Shown here: positions 45,113 through 54,833 of the stretch, piece after piece
Layout of the letters: each line of letters opens with the position of its first letter
How positions within the stretch are numbered: position 1 is the first letter of the stretch
NCBI GenBank assembly: GCA_963731585.1
Contig: CAVSWC010000005.1
Span: forward strand, 1-64,000
DNA length: 64,000 nucleotides
Source of the DNA: CANKHA01 sp963731585
GTDB taxonomy: Bacteria; Pseudomonadota; Alphaproteobacteria; Rhizobiales; Xanthobacteraceae
Direction of reading: 5' to 3'
The notes under the pieces: generated by a model
What the model was told of the DNA's origin: nothing
Database searches by the model: none
The model's input: only the letters and a program-made list of their open reading frames with translations
Made by a program: the position numbers and the translations under genes

Positions 45113-46924
45113 TCAGTGGCTGTCGCGTGGCGTCGTCTTCTGCGCGATGCGTTGATATTTCACCGCTGCTTTGAGCGCCATGCCTTCGGAAAGCTGCTCC
45201 ACACTGGCGCGGTGCATCTCCTGCCACGGCGTCTGGCTGTCCGGAACCTGGTAACCGCCGGTGCGCTCCAGCGCCGCGCGGCGCTTGGTGAGCTCGGTTT
45301 TCGGGACCAGAATATTGGCAGTGCCTTTGTTGAGATCGATCCGCACGCGGTCGCCGGTCTTCAGCAAACCCAAGCCGCCGCCAGCGGCGGCCTCGGGCGA
45401 CGCGTTGACGATGGAAGGCGATCCGGACGTGCCGGACTGGCGGCCGTCGCCGATGCAGGGCAGGGAATCGATGCCCTCCTTGATCAGCGCGGCCGGCGGC
45501 TGCATGTTCACCACCTCGCCGCTGCCGGGAAAGCCGATTGCGCCGCAGCCGCGGATGAAAAGCAGCGTGTCCTCGCCGATCTTCAGCGAAGGATCATCGA
45601 TGCGCGCGTGGTAATCCTCCGGTCCGTCGAATACGACGGCGCGGCCTTCCAGCACATTGGGCTCCTTTGGGTTCGACAGATAGCGCGCGCGAAAATCCTC
45701 CGAGATCACGCTCATTTTCATGATGGCGGAATCGAACAGGTTGCCGCTCAGCACCTTGAAGCCTGCCTGCTGTTTCAGCGGGTTGCCGTAAGGAAAGATG
45801 GCCTTGCCATCGGGCGCGTTGGCGCGCCGGACATTTTGCTCGATCGTCCTGCCGGTGACGGTTGGCGCGTCGCCATGGATGCGCCCCGCCTTCAATAATT
45901 CCTTCAGCACAGTCGGCAGGCCGCCCGCCCGGTAATAGTCCTCGCCGAGATATTCTCCGGCCGGCTCCATATTCACCAGCAAGGGCACGTCGAATCCGAT
46001 CTTCTCCCAGTCCTCGATCTCCAGGCGGACGCCGATGTGTCGCGCCAAGGCATTGAGATGGATCGGCGCATTGGTCGACCCGCCGATAGCGGAACAGGCG
46101 ACGATGGCGTTCTCGAAGGCCTTGCGGGTGAGGATGTCGGAGGGTTTGAGGTCCTCGCGAACCATCTGCACGATGCGCCGGCCGGTCTCATAGGCGATCT
46201 GCGCGCGCTCGCGGTAAGGCGCGGGAATTGCGGCGCAGCTTGGCAGCGACATGCCGAGCGCTTCTGCCAGATTATTCATGGTCGAGGCGGTGCCCATGGT
46301 ATTGCAGTGCCCAATGGACGGCGCGGAGGCAGCGACGATGTCGAGAAATTCTTTGTAGTCGATCACGCCGGCGGCGTGATCGCGGCGCGCCTGCCAGATC
46401 ACCGAGCCGGAGCCCACGCGCCTTCCTTGATACCAGCCGTCGAGCATGGGCCCGCCGGACAGAACGATGGCGGGAATGTTCACGGTCGCCGCCGCCATCA
46501 AAGCCGAGGGCGTGGTCTTGTCGCAGCCGGTGGTGAGCACGACGCCGTCGAGCGGATAGCCGTAAAGCACCTCCACCAGGCCGAGATAGGCGAGGTTGCG
46601 GTCGAGCGCGGCGGTCGGGCGCTTGCCGGTTTCCTGCAAGGGGTGAGTGGGAAATTCCAGCGCGACACCGCCGGCGGCATAAATGCCTTCGCGCACGCGC
46701 TTGGCCAGCTCAAGATGGTGCCGGTTGCAGGGCACAAGGTCGGAGCCGCTCTGCGCGATACCGATGATCGGCTTGCCGCCGGTCAATTCTTCCTTGGTCA
46801 GCCCGTTGTTGAGATAGCGCTCGAGATAGAGCGCAGTCATGCCGGGGTTATCCGGATTGTCGAACCACAGGCGGGAGCGCAACGCGCCGTTAGGCGGGAC
46901 TTGCGGCTTCGACTTCTTCGCCAT
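45113..46924 (-). CDS. IlvD/Edd family sugar-acid or dihydroxy-acid dehydratase
   Basis: 603 residues from ATG 46924, which follows AGGAGG. Fe-S dehydratase fold with cluster cysteines in SDLVPCNRHHLE near 58, TTGCDKTTPSALMAAAT near 130 and PSIGHCNTMGTASTMN near 205. The C-terminal DGRQSGTSGSPSIVNASPEA is typical of the L-arabonate/D-xylonate/D-fuconate dehydratase branch rather than true IlvD. It would dehydrate an aldonic acid to a 2-keto-3-deoxy acid. No sugar pathway genes are adjacent. Intact over 1.8 kb. Confidence 0.85.
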   Translation of the reverse strand: MAKKSKPQVPPNGALRSRLWFDNPDNPGMTALYLERYLNNGLTKEELTGGKPIIGIAQSGSDLVPCNRHHLELAKRVREGIYAAGGVALEFPTHPLQETGKRPTAALDRNLAYLGLVEVLYGYPLDGVVLTTGCDKTTPSALMAAATVNIPAIVLSGGPMLDGWYQGRRVGSGSVIWQARRDHAAGVIDYKEFLDIVAASAPSIGHCNTMGTASTMNNLAEALGMSLPSCAAIPAPYRERAQIAYETGRRIVQMVREDLKPSDILTRKAFENAIVACSAIGGSTNAPIHLNALARHIGVRLEIEDWEKIGFDVPLLVNMEPAGEYLGEDYYRAGGLPTVLKELLKAGRIHGDAPTVTGRTIEQNVRRANAPDGKAIFPYGNPLKQQAGFKVLSGNLFDSAIMKMSVISEDFRARYLSNPKEPNVLEGRAVVFDGPEDYHARIDDPSLKIGEDTLLFIRGCGAIGFPGSGEVVNMQPPAALIKEGIDSLPCIGDGRQSGTSGSPSIVNASPEAAAGGGLGLLKTGDRVRIDLNKGTANILVPKTELTKRRAALERTGGYQVPDSQTPWQEMHRASVEQLSEGMALKAAVKYQRIAQKTTPRDSH

Positions 46925-47030
46925 CCGGGCCTCCTGATGAGGATGCAACTCTCTATTTAGGCATCTCGATTTGATTTCACAGCCGGGATGCGTTGAACTG
47001 CGCTATTCAAGGCCAAGGAGCGCCGACTAG

Positions 47031-47466
47031 ATGTTAATTCAACTCTTGACCGGCGGTCTCGTCAGCTTCGTCAATTTCGGCATTCATGCGGTGATGACCG
47101 GCCTGATCGTGATCATCACGCGCCACATCGCCGGGACCACGGACGATCTGCATGTCTTCATGCGTGTCAGCGCCTTGCTGCTGGTCACCGTGGTCGCGCT
47201 GACCGTCACCCATGTATCCGAGATCGCGGTCTGGGCTGGCTTCATGACCGTCGCCGGCATCACCGCGCCAAATCTCACGGCCGTTCGAATTCGCTTTCGA
47301 GAATTACACCGCGCTCGGCTATGGCGACGTCGTTGCCGGCGAGGGCTGGCGACTGATAGGGCCTATCATGGCGCTGAACGGCTTGCTGCTGATCGGATGG
47401 TCCGTCGCCATCATCTTTGAGGTCATGCGGATGGCGGAGCTCCAGTTCGGGCGGGGGAAACGATGA
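47031..47466 (+). CDS. small potassium-channel-like membrane protein, one indel
   Basis: About 144 residues. Three hydrophobic segments (FVNFGIHAVMTGLIVIITRH, VSALLLVTVVALTVTHVSEI, LIGPIMALNGLLLIGWSVAI) and a pore-like NYTALGYGDVV, matching the TxGYGD filter of K+ channels. An indel near 47282 separates NLTAFEFAFEN; after it the sequence fits perfectly. It has one more helix before the pore than a KcsA-type core. An ion-channel family role is likely; selectivity untested. Confidence 0.7.
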
Positions 47467-47501
47467 AATGAGCTTATCGCGCCGCGGTCAGCGGCAGTGA
47501 C

Positions 47502-47525
47502 GACAGTTGAGGAGACAGTTGAGGA
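47502..47525 (+). repeat. 12-bp tandem duplication carrying the ribosome-binding site
   Basis: GACAGTTGAGGA occurs twice head-to-tail directly before the ATG at 47530, so there are two GAGGA Shine-Dalgarno cores 12 bp apart. The second is at the normal distance from the start. Confidence 0.75.
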
Positions 47526-47529
47526 ACCT

Positions 47530-48712
47530 ATGCTCAAGACAATCGCTTCCTTCGACCGGATGGGTGAAGAAAACGCCTTCGCGGTGCTGGCGCGTGCCAC
47601 CGCGCTTGGCGGCGCAGGGCCGGGATATTGTCAATCTCGGCATCGGACAGCCGGATTTTCCGACCCCGCCTCATATCGTGGAAGCGGCGGTGAAGGCGCT
47701 GCGCGACGGCCAGCATGGCTACACGCCGGCGGTCGGCATCCTGCCGCTGCGCGAAGCGGTGGCGGCGGACCTGCACAAGCGCTTCCGCGTCGAGGTCGCC
47801 CCCGACCGCGTGCTGATCGTGCCCGGCGGCAAGGTCACCATGTATATGGCGATCCTGATGTTCGGCGAGCCGGGCGCGGAGATTCTCTACCCCGATCCCG
47901 GATTCCCGATCTATCGCTCGATGATCGAATATACCGGCGCGACACCCGTGCCGGTGCCGGTCCGCGAGGAGAACGGTTTCGCCTTCTCGGCCGAAGAGAC
48001 GTTGCGCTTGATCACGCCGAAGACGCGCCTGCTCATCCTCAATTCGCCGGCCAATCCGACTGGCGGCGTCACCCCCAAGGCGGAAGTCGACAGGCTGGTT
48101 GCGGGCCTGGAAAAATTTCCCGACGTCGCCGTGATGTCCGACGAGATCTACGACCAGATGACCTACGACGGAGAGCCGCATGTATGTCTGCTGTCCTATC
48201 CGTCTTTGCGCGAGCGGCTGATCCTTTTGAACGGATGGTCGAAGACCTATGCCATGACCGGCTGGCGGCTCGGCTATTCGGTCTGGCCGCAAAAGCTCTA
48301 CGACTATGCACGCAAGCTCGCGGTGAATTCCTATTCCTGCGTGAATGCGCCGACGCAATTCGCCGGGCTCGCCGCGCTTACCGGCCCGCAGGACGAGGTG
48401 GCGAAAATGGTTGCTGCCTTCGACGCGCGACGCAAGGTCGTGGTGGAAGGCCTGAACAAATTGCCGGGCGTATCCTGCGCGACACCAAAGGGCGCGTTCT
48501 ACGCCTTTCCCAACATCAAGCGCACGGGCTGGAAGGCGAAGCCTCTCGCCTCCACGCTGCTGGATGAAGCCGGTGTTGCCATCATCGGCGGGCCGGACTT
48601 CGGCATTTTGGGCGAGGGTTACGTGCGGCTGTCCTACGCCAATTCCACGGAGAACATCGTCAAGGCGCTCGGCCGCATGGGCGAGTTTCTGGCGAGCCGC
48701 AAGGCTGCCTGA
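47530..48712 (+). CDS. PLP-dependent class I/II aminotransferase, one indel
   Basis: About 393 residues. IVNLGIGQPDFPTPPHIVEA near 35, HGYTPAVGILPLREAVA near 60, LNSPANPTGGVTPKAEVDRL near 170, VMSDEIYDQMTYDG near 200 and the PLP-lysine in NGWSKTYAMTGWRLGYS near 240. These are aspartate-aminotransferase superfamily marks. An indel near 47613 lies in ALAAQGRDIVN. The substrate pair is not determined. It starts after a tandemly repeated ribosome-binding site. Confidence 0.88.
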
Positions 48713-48801
48713 TTTTTGGCCAGTGCGGATCGCGCCCTCAGGCTGCGATCCCAAGCGCCATTCGCAAAACTGCTGATAACATCGCAGAAACGGGCCGTGG
48801 C

Positions 48802-50626
48802 TTGCTTTGCAGGAGCCGTCGTCCTTCCAATGCGGGCAAAGGATTAGGATTTCGATCGGATTCCCTCGATTCAGTCAGCATCGCCATCCTGTTAGGCGCG
48901 GGTCTGGTGCTGGCTGGCATCCTGTCGAGCCTGGTCGCATTGCGTTTCGGCGCCCCTTTGCTGCTGGTCTTCCTGTTGGTCGGCATGATCGCCGGGGAGG
49001 GCGGGCCGGGCGGCATCAAGTTCGATGACGTAGGGCTGACCTACGCCGTGGGTTCGGTCGCGCTCGCGCTCATCCTGTTCGATGGCGGCCTGCGCACACG
49101 CTTTCACACCTTCCGCAGCGTGCTGGCACCCTCGGTCACGCTGGCGACTGTTGGTGTTCTGCTCACAGCGGCCCTGATCGCCCCGATCGCCAAGCTGGCG
49201 CTCGACCTGAGCTGGCTGGAAGCGCTGCTGGTCGGCGCCGTGGTGGCCTCGACCGACGCTGCCGCGGTGTTCCTGCTGATCCATTCGCGCGGATTGCGGT
49301 TGCGTCCGCGCGTTGCCGGCACGCTCGAGGTCGAATCCGGCACCAACGATCCTTTCGCCGTGTTCATGACCATCGTGCTGGTCGAGATACTGATGCTTGG
49401 CGATCAGCATTGGCTGACCGTGCTGGCCAGCTTCGCCCGCGAGGCGATTCTCGGCACCGTGATCGGTGTGCTGGGCGGGCGAGTCGTCGTCTGGGCGCTG
49501 AACCGGCTGGGGCTGGCGCAGGGTCTGCACGCGCCGTTCGTCTGCACCAGCGCGCTGGTGCTGTTCGGCCTGGCGGCGAGCCTGCATGCCTCGGGCTTTC
49601 TCGCGGTTTATCTGGCGGGACTCGTCATCGGCAACCGCCCGACGCGCGCGCATAACACAGTGGTTGTATTTCTCGATGCCGTCACCTGGCTGGCGCAGAT
49701 CGTGATGTTCGTGCTGCTCGGCCTTCTGGTCTGGCCGGAACGGCTGTTGAGCACTTTGGGACCGGCGCTGCTGGTGGCATTGGCCTTGATGTTCGTCGCC
49801 CGGCCCGTCGCCGTGTTCCTCTGCCTTTGGCCGTTCCGTTTTCCGCTGCGGGACAAGATCTTCATTTCATGGGTCGGCTTGCGCGGGGCGGTGGCGATCT
49901 TCCTCGCTTCCATCCCTTTGCTGGTGGGACTGCCCAAGGCGCCGATTTATTTCGATATCGCCTTCGTCGCGGTGCTGGTCTCGCTTCTGGTTCAGGGCTG
50001 GACCATCGCCGCCTCCGCGCGGCGCCTTGGCCTTGCCTTGCCGAGCTTGAGCCGCCTGCCGCGCCGTATCGAGCTCGATCTGCCGGGCCAGCTCGAGCAA
50101 GAACTGGTTGGCTATCCGGTTGGCGCGAATAGCCCCTATCTGCGCCGCCGCCTGATCCCGTCCTGGGCGAAGCCGACGCTGGTGGTGCGCAACGAAAAAA
50201 TCTCTCACCGTGGCGGAAAGCGACAGCGTGCAAGAGGGTGACTACGTCTACCTGCTGGCGCCGCCGGAAAAAGCCGAAGCGCTCGACCGCTTCTTCGTCA
50301 ATATGCCGCCGCCGGCGAAGCCCGATTCCCGGCTGCTGGGGGACTTCTTCGTCTCCGGCGACGTGACGCTCGGTGCGCTGGCGGAAATCTACGGCTTGCA
50401 GATCGCGGCCAGCGATGCCGACATGACGCTGGCGGAGGATTTTGCCGCGCATTTGATGCGTCCGGCGAAACAGGGCGACACGCTGCCGCTGGGCAGCATC
50501 GCACTGGTCGCGCATACGGTGGTCGAGGGGCGCGTGACCAATGTCGGCCTGCGGCTGGCCGACCCCGATACCGACGCGCCCCGTTCGCTTTGGACGCGGA
50601 TCAAGGGCTGGCTGAAAGAACTCTAG
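48802..50626 (+). CDS. CPA1-family K+(Na+)/H+ antiporter with C-terminal RCK-type domains (NhaP2-like), one indel
   Basis: About 607 residues. Twelve-helix exchanger core: LLLVFLLVGMIAGEGGPGGI near 55, VVASTDAAAVFLLIHSRGLR with the transport aspartate near 150, LEVESGTNDPFAVFMTIVLV near 173 and WVGLRGAVAIFLASIPL near 355. A cytosolic part has a TrkA-C-like region (VVRNEKSLTVAESDSVQEGD) and a CorC/HlyC-like end (LGALAEIYGLQIA). An indel in an A-run near 50200 splits it. The start is uncertain: only TTG 48802 is in frame, while family members begin near LDSVSIAILLGAG. Confidence 0.85.
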
Positions 50627-50631
50627 GCGTG

Positions 50632-50659
50632 CCCCTCCCCCGCTTGCGGTGGGGAGGGG
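50632..50659 (+). terminator. hairpin after the antiporter gene
   Basis: CCCCTCCCC / GGGGAGGGG, perfect 9-bp stem with a 10-nt loop, 6 bp beyond the stop. No T tract follows, so termination strength is uncertain. It lies between convergent genes. Confidence 0.55.
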
Positions 50660-50706
50660 TGAAGAGCGTCGCGCGTCTCGGCGGCAAGGCTCCCCATCAG
50701 CACTGG

Positions 50707-51504
50707 TTACGTTCGCTGCGCCGCCGCCCATTCTCCGACGATCCCGGCCAGCGCATCGAGTCCGTCGGTGAGCGCCGCCGGGCCGGGCTGCAAAATCAGC
50801 GTCGACTTGATCTCGCGCAGCCAACCGTCGCGCACCGCCGGCAGCGTTTCGAAACCCGGCCGCGCCGCGACCTTCGCCGGCACGAATTTCTTGCCGCACC
50901 AGGAGCCGACGATGATATCGGGCCTTGCGGCGATCACGTCAGCGCCGGTGACGATGCGGTCCTTGGCATTCTTGCGCAGCGCCAGCGCGGGAAAGGTCTC
51001 GATGCCGCCGGCGGCTTCCACCAGCTCCGACACCCAGCCGATGCCGGAGATCATCGGCTCGTCCCATTCCTCGAAATAAACCCGCGGGTGCATGCGCAAC
51101 GCGTCGGAGCGCGCACGCACCGCGTCGACCCGCTGTTCGAGCGAGCTTGCAAGCGCTTCCGCTTTGCCGGCTGCGCCGACCAGGGCGCCGAGCGTGCGCA
51201 CCATGTCGAGAATCCCGGCGATGTCGCGCTGATTGAAGGCATGCACGGCGATGTTGTTACGCACAAGATCTGCCACGATATCGGCCTGCAGATCGGAAAA
51301 GGTGAGCACGAGATCCGGGTCGAGCGCGAGGATTTTCGGCACATCGGCGGAGATGAAGGCCGAGACGCGCGGCTTCTCCTTGCGCACCTGCGGCGGCCGT
51401 ACCGCATAGCCGGAGACACCGACGATGCGCCGTTGCTCGCCGAGCAGATACAGCGTCTCCACCGTCTCCTCGGTCAGGCAGACGATGCGTTCGGGAGGAA
51501 ACAT
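50707..51504 (-). CDS. BtuF-like (helical backbone metal receptor) protein without a signal peptide
   Basis: 265 residues with the two-lobed class III binding-protein layout of cobalamin or siderophore receptors: RIVCLTEETVETLYLLGEQR near 6, GVSGYAVRPPQV, VPKILALDPDLVLTFSDLQA near 60, then VYFEEWDEPMISGIGWVSEL. It starts directly with MFPPERIV and has no export signal. The start is supported by GGAG. It lies 6 bp after modC, in the molybdate operon. Whether it binds corrinoid, a metal chelate or something else in the cytosol is open. Confidence 0.7.
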   Translation of the reverse strand: MFPPERIVCLTEETVETLYLLGEQRRIVGVSGYAVRPPQVRKEKPRVSAFISADVPKILALDPDLVLTFSDLQADIVADLVRNNIAVHAFNQRDIAGILDMVRTLGALVGAAGKAEALASSLEQRVDAVRARSDALRMHPRVYFEEWDEPMISGIGWVSELVEAAGGIETFPALALRKNAKDRIVTGADVIAARPDIIVGSWCGKKFVPAKVAARPGFETLPAVRDGWLREIKSTLILQPGPAALTDGLDALAGIVGEWAAAQRT

Positions 51505-51510
51505 GATGCT

Positions 51511-52194
51511 CTAGGTCCCGATCGCGCGCATAGCGTCAAGAAACTCAACGCCGCGCACCGCGGTCACGCGTCCATCGCTGAGCCACACGACCGAGGTCGC
51601 GATGCGCCGCACTTCGCCGGCATCGTGGCTGACATAGACCATCGGCACGCGCGCTTCGTCGCGCAGGCGCTCGAGATACGGCAGAATTTCCGACTTCCGC
51701 CGGGCGTCGAGCGAGGCCAGCGGCTCGTCGAGCAGCAGCAGGCGCGGGCGCATCAACAGCGCGCGCCCGACGGCGATGCGCTGGCGCTCGCCGCCCGATA
51801 GTTTCCCCGGCCGCCGCCCCAACAGCGGACGGATGTCGAGCAGGTCGATGACGCGATCCGCTTGCGCCGCATCGACGGAAAGCCCGCTCATGTGCCGGCC
51901 ATAGTCGAGATTGCGCGCCACCGTCATATGCGGAAACAGCCGTCCTTCCTGGAAAACATAGCCGATGCGCCGCCGGTGCGCGGGCAGATTGATACCCGCC
52001 GCGGAGTCGAACAGCACGCTGTCCTCCAGCACGATGCGTCCGCGGTCCGGCGTCAGCAGCCCGGCGATCATGTTGACGAGCGTGGTCTTGCCGGCACCGG
52101 ACGGTCCGAACAGAGCGGTGATGCCGCTCTTTGCTTCGAAGCGCACCGCGAGCGCAAAGTCGCCAAGCCGCTTTTCCGCATCCACAGACAACAT
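51511..52194 (-). CDS. modC: molybdate ABC transporter ATP-binding protein, short form
   Basis: 227 residues. Walker A LFGPSGAGKTTLVNMIAG near 30, Q-loop YVFQEGRLFPHMTVARNL, signature LSGGERQRIAVGRALL, and Walker B LLLLDEPLASLDARRK. It ends soon after the H-loop (VYVSHDAGEVRRIA), so it lacks the C-terminal MOP/TOBE molybdate-sensing domain of long ModC proteins. The start ATG is 1 bp past the modB stop. The longer upstream frame is part of modB. Confidence 0.87.
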   Translation of the reverse strand: MLSVDAEKRLGDFALAVRFEAKSGITALFGPSGAGKTTLVNMIAGLLTPDRGRIVLEDSVLFDSAAGINLPAHRRRIGYVFQEGRLFPHMTVARNLDYGRHMSGLSVDAAQADRVIDLLDIRPLLGRRPGKLSGGERQRIAVGRALLMRPRLLLLDEPLASLDARRKSEILPYLERLRDEARVPMVYVSHDAGEVRRIATSVVWLSDGRVTAVRGVEFLDAMRAIGT

Positions 52195-52195
52195 C

Positions 52196-52889
52196 TCACT
52201 CTCCGTGGAAACGCAGGCCGGCGCGCCGCGCCAGCCATTCGGAGGCGACCAGCGCCGCAAGCGCGATGAGGATGGCGACGATGACAAGCCGGCCCGGCAG
52301 CGCCTTCGCCGCCCGGCACCTGCATGAAAGTATAGATCGCCGCCGAAATGGTCTGCGTTTCGCCGGGAATGTTGGAGACGAAAGTAATCGTGGCGCCGAA
52401 TTCGCCCAAGGCCTTGGCGAAGCACAGCACCATGCCGGCGATGATGCCCGGCAGCGCGAGCGGCAGCGTGATGGTCACGAATGTCCGCACGCGGTCGGCG
52501 CCGAGCGTGGAGGCGGCATCCTCCAGCCGGCGGTCGATCGCTTCGAAGGACAGCCGGATCGCGCGCACCAGCAGCGGAAAACCCATGATGCCGCAGGCCA
52601 ACGCGGCGCCGGTCCAGCGGAAAGAGAAAACGATGCCGAGGTCCTCAAGAAAACCGCCGATCAGCCCCTTGCGGCCGAATGTGATCAGCAGCAGATAACC
52701 GGTCACCACCGGCGGCAGCACGAGCGGCAGATGCACGATGCCGTCGAGCAGCGACTTGCCCCAGAAATCCTTGCGCGCCAGCAGCCAGGCGACGGCGATG
52801 CCAAACGGCAGCGCGGCGAGCGTGGCGATGATGGCAATGCGCAGCGATAAATGGACCGCGATCCATTCGTCTGGGGAAAGATCAAACAA
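52196..52889 (-). CDS. modB: molybdate ABC transporter permease, one or more indels near the 3' end
   Basis: About 230 residues, five to six helices. SLRIAIIATLAALPFGIAVA near 15, HLPLVLPPVVTGYLLLITFG near 55, and the EAA coupling region RRLEDAASTLGADRVRTFVT near 120. Then GMVLCFAKALGEFGATITFV and SNIPGETQTISAAIYTFMQ, both typical of ModB. An indel near 52305 and possibly another near 52220 lead to the most likely stop at 52196-52198, immediately before modC. Confidence 0.87.
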
Positions 52890-52897
52890 GCGCCACC

Positions 52898-53682
52898 CTA
52901 GGAGTTCTTGGCGAGAATGGTGAAGCCGCGTTTCTCGAAGATGCCGCGCGCAGCCGGGCTCTGCAGGAAATCAAGATAGGCCGCCGCATTGCCGGGTTTT
53001 GCCGCCGCGGTGAGCGCAGCCGGATAGATGATCGCCGGATGGGAATCCGCGGGAAAGGCGCCGATCACCTTTACCTTCGGCTCGGCCCTGGCGTCGGTTT
53101 CGTAGACGATCCCAAGCGGCGCTTCGCCGCGCGCCACCAGCGACAACGCCAAGCCGCACATTCTCGACCATGGCGAGCTTGGGTTGCACCGAGGCCCATA
53201 GCCCGAGCTTTTCGAGCGCCACCTTCGCGTAGCGCCCGACCGGCACTGCCTTCACGTCACCGGTGGCGATGCGGCCGTCGCCGGCCAGTCTCGGCGAGAT
53301 CGAAACTTGAATTGATCGTGACGTTGCCGATTTTGGCGTCCGCCGCGGCGATCAGCACCAGCCTGTTGCCGAGCAGGTTGACGCGGGTATTGTCCTGCAC
53401 GACCTTTTTCTGCGAACCGTAGTCCATCGATTCCAGATCGGCGGAAAGGAACACTTCCGCTGGCGCGCCTTGCTCGATCTGTTTGATCAAGGCTCCGCTT
53501 CCCGCATAGCTGGTGACGATCTCGATGCCTTTCGCTTGTTTGTAGGCGGCGTTGACCTCGTCAAGCGCTTCTTTCACCGACGCGGCGGCGAAAACGACCA
53601 TTTTCCGGTCTTGCGCGACGGCATAGTTCGCGAAAGCGCCAAGCGCGAGCAAAAACGTAAGCAGAATACGGGTGCGTTTCAT
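52898..53682 (-). CDS. modA: molybdate ABC transporter substrate-binding protein, two indels
   Basis: About 260 residues. Signal peptide ILLTFLLALGAFANYAVA, then VVFAAASVKEALDEVNAAY, the usual ModA opening with the oxyanion-binding serines, and SYAGSGALIKQIEQGAPAEV near 60. Indels near 53290 and 53165 interrupt the middle; then VARGEAPLGIVYETDA near 170 and the end GIFEKRGFTILAKNS. It binds molybdate or tungstate. First gene of modABC; Mo enzymes in the window (the IorB-like subunit and SorA) are likely beneficiaries. Confidence 0.88.
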
Positions 53683-54068
53683 AGCGGTTCCTCTCAGACG
53701 GAAAGCCGCGGATGGCGCCGCCATCGCGTGCTTCGTTTCAACAAAATCCGAAGAGACCGCCCGTGAACCGCCGTTCCGGGTTTTGGCGAGTGCGCGCACG
53801 ACGCTCCCGCAATGTCGCGCATGACGCTAGCAAGTTTCGCTTTCCGGGCAAAGGGCAGAAAAACGATCTTCCAAAGGCATGCATTCGCGTGGTTTTTTGC
53901 TGAGGTGACGCGCGTGACTGCGTAGGGCTTGTTCTTCGGCCGTCATCTGTCTTGCGGTGCCCGGCTTTGTTGGTTACTCATTCCGGCCCCTGGACGCGTC
54001 GCCTGACATAGCGGTGCGCAGGCACCATGGGGCTGGGTGATCGGCGCGGCCGACGGGGGTTCTCATTG
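53683..54068. other. 386-bp divergent spacer between modA and the TauE/SafE gene
   Basis: Must contain the promoters of both genes. I looked for a ModE-type palindrome and a molybdenum-cofactor riboswitch and found neither with confidence. No small gene stands out. Confidence 0.4.
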
Positions 54069-54819
54069 ATGCTTTCGGACTATTTGTTGCTGGGCGCGAT
54101 TGGCTTCGTCGCTCAGCTCATCGATGGTGCGCTGGGCATGGCCTTCGGCGTGATTTCGACGTCGGCCATGCTGACGATGGGGGTGCCGGTGGCGCAGGCA
54201 AGCGCCATGGTGCACACCGCGGAAGTATTCACCACCGCCGCCTCTGCAGTGTCGCATATCGCGCACGGCAACGTGGATTGGAAACTGGTGGCCCGGCTTG
54301 GCATCGGCGGCGTTGTCGGCGCGGTGCTCGGCGCCTGGGTCCTCTCCAATGTCGATGCGAGCGCGGCGCGGCCATTCGTTGCGTTCTATTTGCTCCTGCT
54401 CGGTATTTTTATCTTGTTGAAAGCCGCGCGCCAGATCCCCAGGCGCGACGCGCCGTTTGCGCTGGGCCCCACCGCTCGGTCTGGTCGGCGGGTTCTTTGA
54501 TGCCAGCGGCGGCGGGGGCTGGGGACCGATGGTCGCCTCCACCTTGCTCGGTTCGGGTCACGCGCCGCGCAAGGCCGTCGGTTCGGTGAACGCTACGGAA
54601 TTTTTTGTTACGACCGCGGCGGCCACGACCTTCTTCATCGAGCTTGGCGTTGCGCCGTGGCGGGAGCTGATCGCGCTGGTGATCGGCGGCGTGATCGCGG
54701 CTCCGCTGGGCGGCTGGGCGGTGAAGCGGCTGCCGGCGCGCGTGCTGATGACGATGGTCGGGGTTCTCGTGGTGACGCTCTCCGCCTGGCAACTCGCCCG
54801 CGCGCTCAAGATTTTTTAA
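54069..54819 (+). CDS. TSUP-family sulfite/organosulfonate exporter (TauE/SafE), one indel
   Basis: About 249 residues, roughly eight helices in two halves. Half 1 has FVAQLIDGALGMAFGVISTS near 12; half 2 has LVGGFFDASGGGGWGPMVAS near 140 and NATEFFVTTAAATTFFIELG. These glycine-rich repeats are typical of the family. An indel near 54468 joins them. ATG 54069 is preferred over 54027, whose extra residues are not membrane-like. Export of sulfite or sulfonate would fit the sulfite dehydrogenase in this window, but the gene is not linked to it. Confidence 0.85.
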
Positions 54820-54833
54820 GCGCGTCGTTCCGC

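Noticed and set aside
53683..54068. Molybdenum-cofactor riboswitch or ModE site before modA
   Set aside because: No matching palindrome or conserved helices could be recognised by eye.
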